From the NCBI GenBank assembly GCA_037447655.1, contig JBBHKE010001012.1:263295-327294 (forward strand): a stretch of DNA of 64,000 nucleotides, in the 5' to 3' direction. Position numbers and translations under genes: made by a program. This stretch comes from Zygnema cylindricum. Its lineage: Eukaryota > Streptophyta > Zygnematophyceae > Zygnematales > Zygnemataceae. This document shows, one piece after another, positions 44,301 through 52,935 of the stretch. The notes beneath the pieces are model-generated. The model was not told the DNA's origin. It saw only the letters and a list, made by a program, of their open reading frames with translations, and did no database searches. Within the stretch, counting starts at the first letter, position 1. Every line of letters begins with the position of its first letter.

Positions 44301-46473
44301 TTTTTTTACCTCAAAATCTTAGTAATATTTTTTCGAGGTTTTGCCTACTTTTTTTTGCTGTATTTTTTGCTATTTAGTCACTTGAAATTAAATAATTTTT
44401 GGTAATCATTTATCTTGTTGTTTTTTTTGTTTTAGTCTTTTGACAATTGATGATTTGTGTAAAACACGAGAGCGGAAACTAAAAAAAGAGGTTTGAGAGA
44501 TAAAATATTAATATACATATATATACATGTCTTCATTATTCATGTGCATCTGTGTGTGAGGGAGATATTAGAACATCATGTACTGTTTGATTTTATATTT
44601 GACATGATATATAAAAATTGTTTTTGTTTCAACATTTTCTTTTTTTAATATATATGCATGTTCTTGAAAATTGGTTATGCCGGTTTCAAGTTTTTTTTTT
44701 TTTTTGTACAAGCGAGTGACAAATTTGGGGTTAGGAGAAAAAAGGGTTGTCTGATAAGGGGAAAAAAAAGGTGCATGTAAAGACATGCGACTCTACCGGG
44801 GAAATTGCAAATCGATATCGGTTGGAGTCCCTCAATGTTTATGTTTTTTTGTTTTTTTTTATGATCGGTCTTCTGGCTGCCCGGTGTCACAGATATCTAC
44901 AGACCAACCGCTTAAGTGGAAGCATTCCATGGTCTATTGGTCAAATGTTCTCCCTCATTTTGATGTAAGCCTGGAGACACCATGGTCGTGTAACGTAACA
45001 TGAAAAGTGTGTTGTCGATGAAAATGGTTTGTTGCAAATAATGGTTCACCGCATGAAAAAATTTCAAAAGCAGATTTTTTTTTATCTTTCAATTTTTATT
45101 TGCAAATAAATTGGTTATAAAACTTCAAGTGACTTGATGGTAAACAAGTAAATACAAAAATGTATGTTGGTATTAATTAAAAAATAATATCAATAAAAAG
45201 GCTAAAAAGCTTAATACTAAATAAAATATTAAATAGGAAATATTGAGTTAAATAACACCGTCTATAATTAAAACTATTAATAAAAATTATTTGCTGTTAA
45301 AAGTTATCGTAAATAATTTTTTTTTTTTTAAGTTTTTTATTTTTGTTCAGCTTTGCTATATTTTTTTTCTTTATAGTTGAGAAAATATAGTTATGGAAAT
45401 TGGATTAGATTCATAAGGAAATGACGGTGGGAAGGGAGGACTAATGATGAAAAGGGAAGAAAATTCCAAAATGACGAAAAGCAAAGTGTAGAGGAAAGGC
45501 CAAAAAAAAAATGGCCAAGAAAAGATAAAAAAGACAGGTTTAAGACGCAAATAAAGAGCAAAGTTAGAAGTTTGCTGTAAATATTATGTCTGAATTGACA
45601 TTCGTACATTTTAGCCAAAGCCTTTTAAAGTAAAAAACTAATAGGAGAAGAAACGAGAAGCCGTGTACACAGGTTCGAGATAGAGCCATTCGGTAAAAGT
45701 AAACTAGGTATAGGGAATCAATAAAAGAAAACATTGTTCTAGTTCTCGGGGGAAATCGTTCTGCGATACAAAAGTTATTTACACAAAAATCCAAAACGCT
45801 AAAAACATAACTAGAATTAGGATTTAGCAAATGAAACTAAAAAGCGATAAAAGTAAATTTAGACATAGGCTTCTACAGGAATTCCAATAAAGGCAAAGGG
45901 GTTTGGGGAGGAGGAGAGAGGGGGATGGGGGAGGAATTCTCATTGAAAAAGATTAATATTGAAAACCTTGTACTAAAAAATTATGTGCATTCCCTTCTGT
46001 ATTTTTATCGAGTTTCGATTCTCTTTTTCATGGAATGAAATAAGGGAAGCAAAACAGTGTGATCAAAGCCATAGGGTATGGAAATATTGCATTTTGCAAT
46101 TATTTTTTCTTCCTCGTAGTTTATTTTCTTTTGGTTTTGCTGAGTGTTTCTTTTGTTTTTTATGTTTTGTTTTACTCATTTGATATAGAAAGAGAGGTTT
46201 TGAAAATCCGAACCAAGGAGAAAACAAAAGATAGGAAAGGTTAATAAATGGGGAGAAAGCCAGAAAAAACAAAGTATATGTAAAAACGAGACAATTAAGG
46301 GAACCAAAGAGAAAAGGTTTGTCGCTTGAGCTTTTGTCTACATTTCCAGTTGAGTCACAGATTCTTTCTAAGAAAAATAAACTCAACTGGAGAATCAAGA
46401 AGTTGCAAAGACTGTTCGAGGTAAAACTAATTCTAGGCGTAACTAACGTAGGTAGAGTTAATATCGGTAAATG

Positions 46474-46528
<55 letters not shown>

Positions 46529-49500
46529 AGTTTTTGAGAGGAATCCTTTACACCACCAAAGGTAGGTACAAAACACTAAGATAGTACACAATGCTAAACA
46601 AAGTTCTAGACGTACAATTTAGCGCTTAAAGATAGCCATTAATTCAAACACAAGCTTCAACAAAAATTTCAAAAAGCCCCCTTGGCTGAAGCGTGGCTAG
46701 TCACAAAGTCCGACGTTAGAGGTATGTTTTTAAAAAAATGGTCGAGGGATAGGCTTGGTGGAAAAAGTGGCATGATGGAAATCCGTGGCACAAAGAGAGA
46801 GAAAAACTATGCGGACTAAAGCTTTGTCACGAGTAAAATGGAATTCAATACCTAGTGGGTGTGTTGAACTATATTTTTTTATAAGTAAGAGAAGATAGAG
46901 GGAAAGAGATATTGGCAAGAAGGCGACGAAACCCAATGGCGTTTCTTTTGGCGGAAGGTGCCGGCCATATACTCCACTTCGGTGGAGGAGAGAGCTATAG
47001 TCGCTTGATTTCGGGAACACCATGAGACATGCCCTCCACCACGATAGAAACACACACTTGAAATAAACCAATGCTCGTCTCCGCGTCGCGAAAACTGAAA
47101 GTTGAGGAGTTTGCGATGGATAATGTAGGAGAAGAGGAGCTTGTTTGAGGAGGAAGAGAAAAGGTACGATGAAGTTTCTTAGTGCCGTTAAGATACTGGA
47201 GACGCGTTTGGCAGCTTGAAGGTGAGTGGAAGAAGCACAATGGGAAAATTGAGACAAGAAATACACGAAAATACTTATCTTTGGCCTAGTTCTTGGTATG
47301 GCATACGTCAATTTCCCAATAGTAGAGCAATAAAGAGGACAGATATCTCCTCAGAAGTTTGGTATTGACTTCAACTTTTTAAAGGTTTGCTTTACTACGA
47401 CCATCTAGAATTAAATCGTCGACAAAGGTACGAATGATTACAAGATTTTTTTTGGACCGCGAACATAATGCCAAGATTTGCACTAATATCCATAAATTCT
47501 CCTTTGAGCAAAGCGCTTGAAGTTTTGTGCCACGCGAAAGGTGCGTATATGAGGCTATAAGTGCCTTTGTACACGTGGCGCACAAGAGATTCTTTACTAC
47601 TCATTCCATAGCCAAGAGCTGGCTCCATATAAATGTCTTCATCGAGACTACCATGGAGAAAAGCTGCTTTGACGTCAGTCTGTTGTTAATCGAAACCATC
47701 AATAGGCAAAAGTTACAAAATGGAACGATTAGGTTCAAATCTGGCAGTAAAGCGCAAAATGTTTGTAGTAAATCCCTTCAGTTTTCAAATATCCTTTCAT
47801 CGCAAGCGTATATTTTGCAACATTCGCTTTTTAGATCGAAGACCCGTTTCGAGCAAATGGCGCGATGTTGTGGCGGTATAATATAAAGCATCTGGGTTTT
47901 AATTGGCCGTAAGTGCTTCAAATTTTTGCAACAAGGCGCCACTTGTGAGCATCTAAGAGGCTAAGCAAAAGTTAGAATTGGTGGATCTTTGACATTAGCA
48001 GTATCCACATGGGCGAGGTTGTCGCAAAAATACCAAAAGGGTTGAATGGCGCAATATCCATGTCATACACCAAGCTGGACGTTGGGTAACGTCATCGGAG
48101 CGATCCCGACAAATATTTATGGCTAATGTCGTCACAATGGAAGGCCGAATACTTTCCACAGTATCGAGAGGCGGTCTTAGGGACGCAAAGTCCATAGGCG
48201 AAGTGTTGAGACCGCCAAATATTTTGGAAGGATGATGTTCGTAGGAATCACCAAAATTTATGAAATAATATTTTTTGACATATGAGATAGAACTTTTAGG
48301 GTGGGGGATATTTGGTAGGTCACGGGATTAAATGAGTTTGAATGGTCTGATTTAGAAGTTAACTCATCTGATAAAAATTTCATTTTTAGGTGTAAGAGGA
48401 AAGATATGAATTAATATGCGAATAAGAGGGGTTTCAGCAAAAATTACATTAAGCGTGGTAATGAGGCGATGTGATGTGGCACACAATTAATTACGCTTCT
48501 AAATTCGAAAAATATGCACAAAGACGCCACGAATGGCGTGTGCCCTCTGTTTCTCATCCTTATTAGTGAGATATTTGTTGTACACCTCACTTCAAGAAAG
48601 GGAAAAATCGGAAAACGTTGAGGTTAAGCTCATGACACGCCTCAAAAGGCATTTTCTCCAAAAGCATGAAAATACATTAGACATATATTCCCATCGTTAT
48701 CCTTAATATTTTAAAGCGAGAAGATAACTGATTTTAGACAAAAGCTTTAAAATTTTAAATATGGGTGAGAGTTCTCGATTTATGTTTTATGTATTAGATC
48801 TAAATCGTGATTGATCATCAATAAAGGTAAAAAAATACAATGCACAAATTGTTCTTCGGACACGCATAGGACCATACACATCACTATGAATAAGAAAAAT
48901 AGGATCTTGGGGGCTGGAATGAGCTTGAGGGAAACAGATGTGAGACATGTTTCCAATAATATATCCATTGCAAAAATTAGGTTAAATTTCATTAAAATTT
49001 TCAATTCCTTTCATAAGTCCTTTACTAAGAGCATCTAGACTCGTCTTGCCTAAATGGCCAAACTAAAAAACGCAATTTTTTTCCCTCACTATTTCGATTT
49101 TTTTTCAATTATTTTTATAATTGGTTAATTTTCTTTCCATTGTTATTATGATTGGTTTATTGTGTCAAAGAAATCTAAGTGACAACCAGTTGAGTGGAAG
49201 CATTCCATTGTCTATCGGTGAACTGCATAACCTCCAAAACTTGTAAGACACATTCCACAATGATTGTGTTATGCATCAGTACAGTGCTTTTAATAGACAG
49301 TTTTTTTTTGTTTTGTAATTTTATAGGATTTTTTTTTTCTTAAAAAAGTATAAATATGGAAATTTCAGTGACTTGGAGGTGGAAGAAGGGAGGAGAGGGA
49401 GGGAAATGGTGGGTTGGAAGGTAGAGGGGGTGTTCTCTTACACAATGGACGAAAGAAAAAGGAGGGGAGGAGTTTGACTAAAGTTATGTGGTGTAAAGTG

Positions 49501-50381
49501 TTTTGTGTTTGTTTTGTTCATGTTGTTTTGTTTCTTTTTCTTGACATGTTTTTTAACTGTTTTTGACACATTTGTAATAATTGTTGTTATCGTTATTATT
49601 ACTAGTTTTTCATTAGTCATTTTTTCAATTCAAAAATGCATCTTAATTTTCAAAATGTTTACGTGTAACTAATATCTATGTTTTAATTAGGATCATAAAA
49701 AATAATAGGAAATGTTAATTTAAAAATGAATAAATAAAATATATGAATGATAACAATAGCAGGAATGGTGATTATAAAGGTACTAATAATATAAAAAACC
49801 ATGTAACGAAAGTAAAAAATTATTGTTGTAAATATTTGGTGTAATAGTAAATTATAATACTGATACATGGTTAGACACTAAATTATCTGGTATAAAAGGT
49901 TTACTGTCTGCATTTTTTGTACGCCCTGTTGTACGTAAATCAAGGTTGATGCCTTCGTCAACATGTTGAATTATCAAACGTGTTATCATGAATGTTAGTG
50001 GCTTGCCGAGTAATTTCTTTTACAATGACGGACCATGTTTGCAGTTATGTTGATAATAACTACCTCACCGAAGCCACCACAGACAACATTGTCCCAGGTT
50101 GTGACGATTTAAATAATAATTGCCTATTTGGCTCAAGCCTCCCAACCGGGTGCGCAGCCACAAGTCAAAGAAATACAAGCGAGTGTACAGCATTTTGCGA
50201 TGCGACCCAGCCAGGAGGCCCTTGTGGGGGAGGCGGTGTTTGCTCCAACGGCACGAACGGGCCATCATGTGCATGCGACGAAGGATACAACAATCAGGCG
50301 AGCAAGTTTATTTGCAAATGTATGTCCTCTTTTGACAAGATGCTGACTAGTAACCTTTGTACTATCATCGTTGAACAATAA
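32230..50381 (+). CDS. secreted LRR protein with Cys-rich EGF-like C-terminus (eight-exon model)
   Basis: Exons: 32230-32335, 32429-32558, 33053-33124, 38462-38533, 41455-41526, 44893-44964, 49171-49242, 50045-50381. All introns start GT and end AG, and from exon 2 onward all are phase 2, so the joined frame is open and would give 310 residues. Order: signal peptide (MAATLVSVALLILACHVALS), LRR N-cap region with GCYPEYNWPEVAFLCDPDGR, five 24-residue LRRs of the L.G.IP plant type, then a Cys-rich domain with an EGF-like pattern ending in CACDEGYNN. No membrane segment or kinase domain is visible, so the product is secreted or the gene continues. An alternative last splice adds a Pro-rich domain (see 52936-54098). 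Introns are 0.1 to 5.3 kb and contain transposon relics. Untested by transcript data. Confidence 0.6.
32429..32558 (+). CDS. LRR gene exon 2: LRR N-terminal cap
   Basis: Encodes EAALEAVKAAVRNKG, GCYPEYNWPEVAFLC and DPDGRVYS. This is the usual LRRNT layout of an amphipathic helix, a W-P-V/C motif and a DG.V turn. Ends in AT before donor GTGAGT at 32559, phase 2. Confidence 0.65.
32597..32745 (+). repeat. 12-bp minisatellite in intron 2 (CTGAATTCCGCA units)
   Basis: About twelve tandem units of CTGAATTCNGCN, most with a GAATTC core. The unit length is a multiple of three and lacks stops, so long reading frames appear on both strands (Ala-Leu-Asn-Ser and Ala-Glu-Phe-Ser repeats). It lies between a good donor and a good acceptor, so I treat it as intronic. 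Confidence 0.8.
33053..33124 (+). CDS. LRR gene exon 3: LRR 1 (72 nt)
   Basis: Encodes SISFENLGGTIAPEIGNLTK then LKD, a canonical plant LRR. Acceptor GGTGCAG ends at 33052, donor GTGAGT starts at 33125. Exactly 72 nt, phase 2 on both sides. Confidence 0.75.
33125..34315. other. intronic stretch, nothing recognised
   Basis: Start of the 5.3-kb intron. AT-rich near 33160-33410, otherwise of mixed composition. I see no further LRR exon, no ORF of interest and no element boundary before 34316. Confidence 0.4.
34332..34681. repeat. inverted repeat (about 165-185 bp arms) carrying a tRNA-like sequence in each arm
   Basis: The left arm (34332-34494) and the reverse complement of the right arm (about 34498-34681) share GGGTAGAATGTGATACGTCA, CACTTGAAGCCGCCTAAAAT, CCAGGCT, AAGCTGGTGGCACAGTGGTT and GTCAGAGGTCCC. 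The right arm has a 16-bp duplication (TCAGCGCACTACTG region, 34535-34560). The loop is only a few bases, so the RNA would form a long hairpin. Confidence 0.85.
34421..34492 (+). other. tRNA-like sequence, 72 nt, full cloverleaf with a CTC anticodon position
   Basis: D-stem GCAC/GTGC (4 of 4), anticodon stem CTGAC/GTCAG (5 of 5) around loop ACCTCAA, T-stem CCAGG/CATGG (4 of 5) around TTCGAGC, acceptor AAGCTGG/CCGGTAT (6 of 7 counting G-U pairs). The A-box (GTGGCACAGTGG) and B-box (GGTTCGAGCC) are good. Position 33 is C rather than U, and the copy is repeated in inverted form next door. A tRNA-derived SINE head or tRNA pseudogene is therefore more likely than a working tRNA. Confidence 0.6.
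35427..35439 (-). other. primer-binding site, initiator tRNA-Met 3' end, isolated
   Basis: The minus strand reads TGGTATCGGAGCC directly beside TGTTAGATTT (35440 on the plus strand), which looks like an LTR end. No gag follows on the minus strand; instead about 40 bp separate it from the element at 34316-35384. It is a remnant of an LTR retrotransposon of the E0 type. Confidence 0.6.
35440..35464. repeat. 25-bp palindrome of LTR-end sequence
   Basis: TGTTAGATTT, CCTAG, AAATCTAACA: perfect 10-bp arms with TG...CA outer ends. This looks like two LTR termini joined head to head, or a very short LTR remnant beside the primer site. Confidence 0.6.
35465..38461. other. intronic stretch, nothing recognised
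   Basis: Continues the intron between LRR exons 3 and 4. Only short open frames occur; the longest overlap at 37490-37840 and show no known motif. Composition suggests decayed transposon DNA, but I could not identify coding similarity. A TATATACA/TATGTATG-rich run lies at 38075-38115. Confidence 0.4.
38462..38533 (+). CDS. LRR gene exon 4: LRR 2 (72 nt)
   Basis: Encodes GLVGTQLGGSIPSSIGRLKD then LQV. Acceptor TTTTACAG ends at 38461, donor GTAAGA starts at 38534; phase 2 on both sides. Phase, length and the L.GSIP core identify it as an LRR exon although it is only 72 nt. Confidence 0.75.
38800..39981 (-). pseudogene. gag and start of protease of M6
   Basis: Frame from ATG 39981: MSTSTTSAGPLPATM, PIFNGQKYAYWAAMV, then a stop. 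Then the Gag core MSRLKMKTASEIWKSLKSAF and KANVQEELLVAGKIWG (39720-39590), and a zinc knuckle CFYCSEKGHG.RYCPKLKK (39237-39185), C-x2-C-x4-H-x4-C, with a TAA inside it. A protease-like MDTG stretch may lie near 38950 with damage. Several stops; not functional. Confidence 0.65.
40538..40617. repeat. short tandem repeat in the M6 LTR (CTTGTGGTCCCACGTGAATCA units)
   Basis: Three imperfect units of about 27 bp (CGTCACTTGTGGTCCCA, then GTGAATCAT). Each contains or nearly contains a CACGTGAA word. Confidence 0.7.
41027..41454. other. AT-rich intronic DNA
   Basis: Microsatellite-like AAT/ATT-rich DNA with no coding signal, leading to the acceptor of LRR exon 5. Confidence 0.5.
41455..41526 (+). CDS. 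LRR gene exon 5: LRR 3 (72 nt)
   Basis: Encodes SFEFNQLSGSIPWSIGQLEY then VEY. Acceptor GTGGCAG ends at 41454; donor GTAAGACACATGACAC at 41527 is nearly the same as the donors at 38534 and 49243. This shows that intron flanks were copied with the exon. Phase 2 on both sides. Confidence 0.8.
41527..44892. repeat. low-complexity intron: AT-rich, T-rich with CATTTTGACATTT words, and GA-rich tract
   Basis: 41990-42330 is AAT/ATT-rich. 42350-43200 is T-rich with recurrent CATTTT, TTCGACATTTT and TTTTGACATTT words at no fixed period. 43330-43600 is a polypurine tract, (GGGAGA)n in its later part. 43640-44100 is again AT-rich. No exon recognised. Confidence 0.6.
43410..43600. repeat. polypurine (GGGAGA)n tract
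   Basis: Almost pure G and A on the plus strand, with GGGAGA periodicity from about 43500. Open frames on both strands here (Ser/Leu-rich and Gly/Arg-rich) are by-products. Confidence 0.85.
44893..44964 (+). CDS. LRR gene exon 6: LRR 4 (72 nt)
   Basis: Encodes YLQTNRLSGSIPWSIGQMFS then LIL. Acceptor GTCACAG ends at 44892, donor GTAAGC starts at 44965. Exon and flanks are close to the inverted orphan exon at 59060-59131. Confidence 0.8.
45095..47915 (+). repeat. segmental duplication, copy A
   Basis: Colinear with 56205-58870 in the same orientation over about 2.8 kb: ACTTCAAGTGACTTGATGG, GTTAAATAACACCGTCTATA, GAGAGGGGGATGG, the TA-rich repeat, the copia relic, and the end near GCAAATGGCGC...AAAGCATCT. 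It lies within the intron between LRR exons 6 and 7. Confidence 0.8.
46477..46525. repeat. (AT)n microsatellite
   Basis: About 24 uninterrupted AT units. The duplicate at 57540-57560 has only a short, broken ATATATACATATGTAT run, so the expansion is specific to copy A or was lost from copy B. Confidence 0.95.
46680..49070 (-). pseudogene. decayed copia pol relic (integrase, RT, RNase H), antisense in LRR intron
   Basis: Minus-strand fragments in the order of a copia pol. Integrase remains lie near 49000-48800 (ICFPQAHPSPQDPIFL; YFFTFIDDQSRF). The RT start is near 48000-47900. RT proper spans 47628-47395 (MEPALGYGMSSKESLVRHVY, then APFAWHKTSSALLKGEF, matching the Y.EQPPGF and QAPRAWH.. motifs). 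RNase H is near 47100-46850 (ATIALSSTEVEYMAG, then FHFTRDK). Frames shift repeatedly and no LTR was found. The RT and RNase H half is also present in the duplicate at 57690-58860. Confidence 0.7.
49171..49242 (+). CDS. LRR gene exon 7: LRR 5 (72 nt)
   Basis: Encodes NLSDNQLSGSIPLSIGELHN then LQN. Acceptor TGTCAAAG ends at 49170, donor GTAAGACAC starts at 49243, phase 2. Last LRR before the Cys-rich exon. Confidence 0.8.
49243..50044. other. AT-rich intron between LRR exon 7 and the Cys-rich exon
   Basis: Nothing recognised apart from ATT/AAT-rich DNA; ends with the acceptor CCATGTTTGCAG at 50044. Confidence 0.5.
50045..50381 (+). CDS. LRR gene exon 8: LRR C-cap and EGF-like Cys-rich domain
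   Basis: Acceptor CCATGTTTGCAG ends at 50044. Joined to exon 7 it reads FYVDNNYLTEATTDNIVPGC, then CLFGSSLPTGC, SECTAFCDATQPGGPCGGGG, VCSNGTNGPSCACDEGYNN. The C...C.G.G.C......C.C..G spacing is EGF-like. Reading on gives stop TAA at 50379-50381, and an AATAAA lies near 50426, so this can be the last exon. Alternatively, donor GTATGT at 50320 (phase 1) fits an acceptor before 52936. YVDNNYL is typical of the last half-repeat after plant LRRs. Confidence 0.65.
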
Positions 50382-51092
50382 GATACAACAAATTCTTTGT
50401 AATGTCTATGAAGTTATTTTTAGGGAAAAATAAAACTCATAAGCCACAAGTTTCATCTATTCGTTGAGATATTCTTTATTTACATCAATTACAAATTATT
50501 TTAAAAAAATCGACGATATACCATTCGTGTATAAATCAGTCACCACAATCAGCTAAAATACGTTTGGGTGTGCCCATTGAATTGAAGCATTGTTAGCTCC
50601 GCTAATTTTGCGAACAAAACAATTTCAAGCTTCAAAATTTTTTCAGTCTCCACCTTTAAAAAAATACAACGGTTTATTCTCTTGATAAAACACATCAACG
50701 TACTGTTCAATTCTTGTTGGCAGAAAAATCACCCAGTTCAAAATAAAATAAAAAAGATAAATGTTACAGCATTGCATAAGGCCCGCGTTAGATTGGCCAA
50801 AAATTTAGAACATTTAAATTCACACGTCTCATTTAAGGATCGAGACACAAGATGACAAAAGGATGAACATAAAAGATTGAGGAAGCAAAGATCACAAGAA
50901 GAGAACACTACAGCAAAAGACAAATATTTTTCAACAGAATTTTTCCTCTTTTGCAAGATAAACTCTTCACGAAAACGACCTAAGTCCTAATATACTCCTC
51001 ACACGCTAACCAACAAGTATTAAAGGTCAGGCGACGTACAAAAGTACGCGCGCGAACCAATCTCACTTTATTACACACGAAACTACATAATT
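50382..51092. other. gene-free stretch, possible 3' flank or intron
   Basis: AATAAA near 50426 could serve polyadenylation of the short gene form. A GACCTAAGTCCTAATATACTC word at about 50979 resembles LTR sequence of the family at 20640 and 40200, so a decayed LTR may end here. No coding feature. Confidence 0.4.
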
Positions 51093-51725
51093 GCGTGGTT
51101 CACACTTGAAAAATGGGAAAACGGATGTCATAAATTTTGGGATCCGTACGCCAAATTTCATAAAATGACAAAAAAAGCGGCGGTGACGGTTGGGGCAGTT
51201 GGTTTGACCGTTTTGGAGCTTAGCGGCGGACAAAAGACGCAGTTATATGCGTCAAAACTCGACAGCTGTGTATACCAAACGGCAACTGTCGCCCGCCATT
51301 GGACATCATGTTCGGAATGCACTTTTTCGTTTTTGAAGAATTTCGAAAACGAAGCGCACGGACGTGAACCGTACAAGAATTCATTCCGTCGCAAACATAT
51401 AAGACACTAGAGGACTAATCAGAAAAGAGAACACGTAATGTTTAAAAAAAAAAAACACCGATGGAAAAAAAGAAAAAAAGGCATGCTCTAAGTTCCTTCG
51501 CGGTTATTTTCGCTCTGTACAAACGCTTGCGTGGCAGTACATTTTGGCTTGGAAGGCTTCGTACATATCATGTCCGCAAAGCGTTTACTTTTCGTACGGA
51601 CAAGTGGCTCCTATCACGACACGTTAGTTGACGTAGGCTAACGTCACGTGCCAGTTCACGGCGGACAAAAAAAAGTACCGTTACCATACCATACCGTTTT
51701 CCCATTTTTCAAGTGTGAACCACGC
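51093..51725. mobile_element. 633-bp element with perfect 32-bp terminal inverted repeats
   Basis: 51093-51124 (GCGTGGTTCACACTTGAAAA...) is the exact reverse complement of 51694-51725. No transposase frame of note; the interior has short open frames only. No clear target duplication was seen: outside the repeats both sides keep partial similarity (ACATAATT versus ACATTT), so the true ends may lie slightly further out. Non-autonomous TIR transposon of unknown superfamily. Confidence 0.7.
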
Positions 51726-52895
51726 AAATGTATGCGGTACCAAACGAAACGTAACCCGCCGTACAATACTGTATAATGCTATTCACGCAAAAACACAAAA
51801 CCAAATCAAACTATAACTAAACTGAAACGTAACACGAAACAAAACACACGCTAGACGCCGTTTCACAAGGTACCTAACATCTCTGTCGTTGAGGATAAGA
51901 ATGCTTACAAACAAAGTGAACTTGCTTACTCTAGTTTTACGGACCATTTTTTTTTGTTTAACATAATTTGACATGTGTGGAGATCGGTTCCAAAAATTGA
52001 ATTTTAAGTAATTTTGTGGAAGGGAAAAAATACACAAAACAACCTTGATTTGAGCCAAATAATTTTTGTAAACTAATATTCGTGATGTTGTTGGTGGTTG
52101 AAATATATCTCTCGGTTGTTGCGAATTTTTGTCGGTAAATCATTAAAATGGCTTAAGTGGTAATAAAGGATTATACTTTCATTAGGGCAATATTTGGGAA
52201 AAAATAAAAAACATGGAAAATAATTCCACTTTATATAATTGAATGTCAGTCATTTAGGATTTTTGTTGAGAACGAATGTTCTTTCCTAAATGAATACTAA
52301 ATATTCCGACTGTTGCACTAAACGTGTACCATATTCAACCGGTTCTTTTTCATTGTGGTTGATGAAAATAAACTTTCAATTCAGAAGAGTATTATGCAAG
52401 CTTTCTACATGATTATATTAATAAATGTTGCTAAATTATTTTTTGCATGTGTAGACATTTGACAGTTCCATTTTGCTCACAAATTTTATATTGTCAATGG
52501 TATATCAGACAAAGGATATGTATATGTTGATAAGGGTAAACGATTAAATAATTCAAGCTATAAATTTTAACTGTTTTTTGCAGTTACAAGTATGTTATAT
52601 TTGTAGCTTACTGGATATTTTCTTGAATTCACACTAAGATCGTTTAGGTCACATCTTTTTGCCATCGGCAGGTCCTAATTTCCCTTCATTTCAACTTTTT
52701 GTCCCTACCCTCTTCATTTAGTCCTTCCTTTTCTCTATCCTCTCAACCTCAGTCGTCTTATCTTCTCGTGTAATTAGACGTACTAAAATGAATAAAGTGA
52801 AAAATAAAAATTTATGACTCTCCGTAACACGTGTGGGACATTCAATAATGTCAATCATTTGAGAAAGGATTTTTGTTTCTATTGCAAAAAACAGT
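51726..52895. other. gene-free stretch before the Pro-rich exon
   Basis: AT-rich, with no recognisable gene or element. A pyrimidine-rich run (CTTCCTCTCTCAACGCTTTTGTAG) at 52912-52935 just downstream makes a strong splice acceptor. Confidence 0.4.
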
Positions 52896-52935
52896 ATGAC
52901 TGACGATGTAACTTCCTCTCTCAACGCTTTTGTAG

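Noticed and set aside
46730-47311. 193-codon hydrophobic-looking minus-strand protein
   Set aside because: It is a shifted frame of the decayed copia RT/RNase H relic; the neighbouring frame gives ATIALSSTEVEYMAG.
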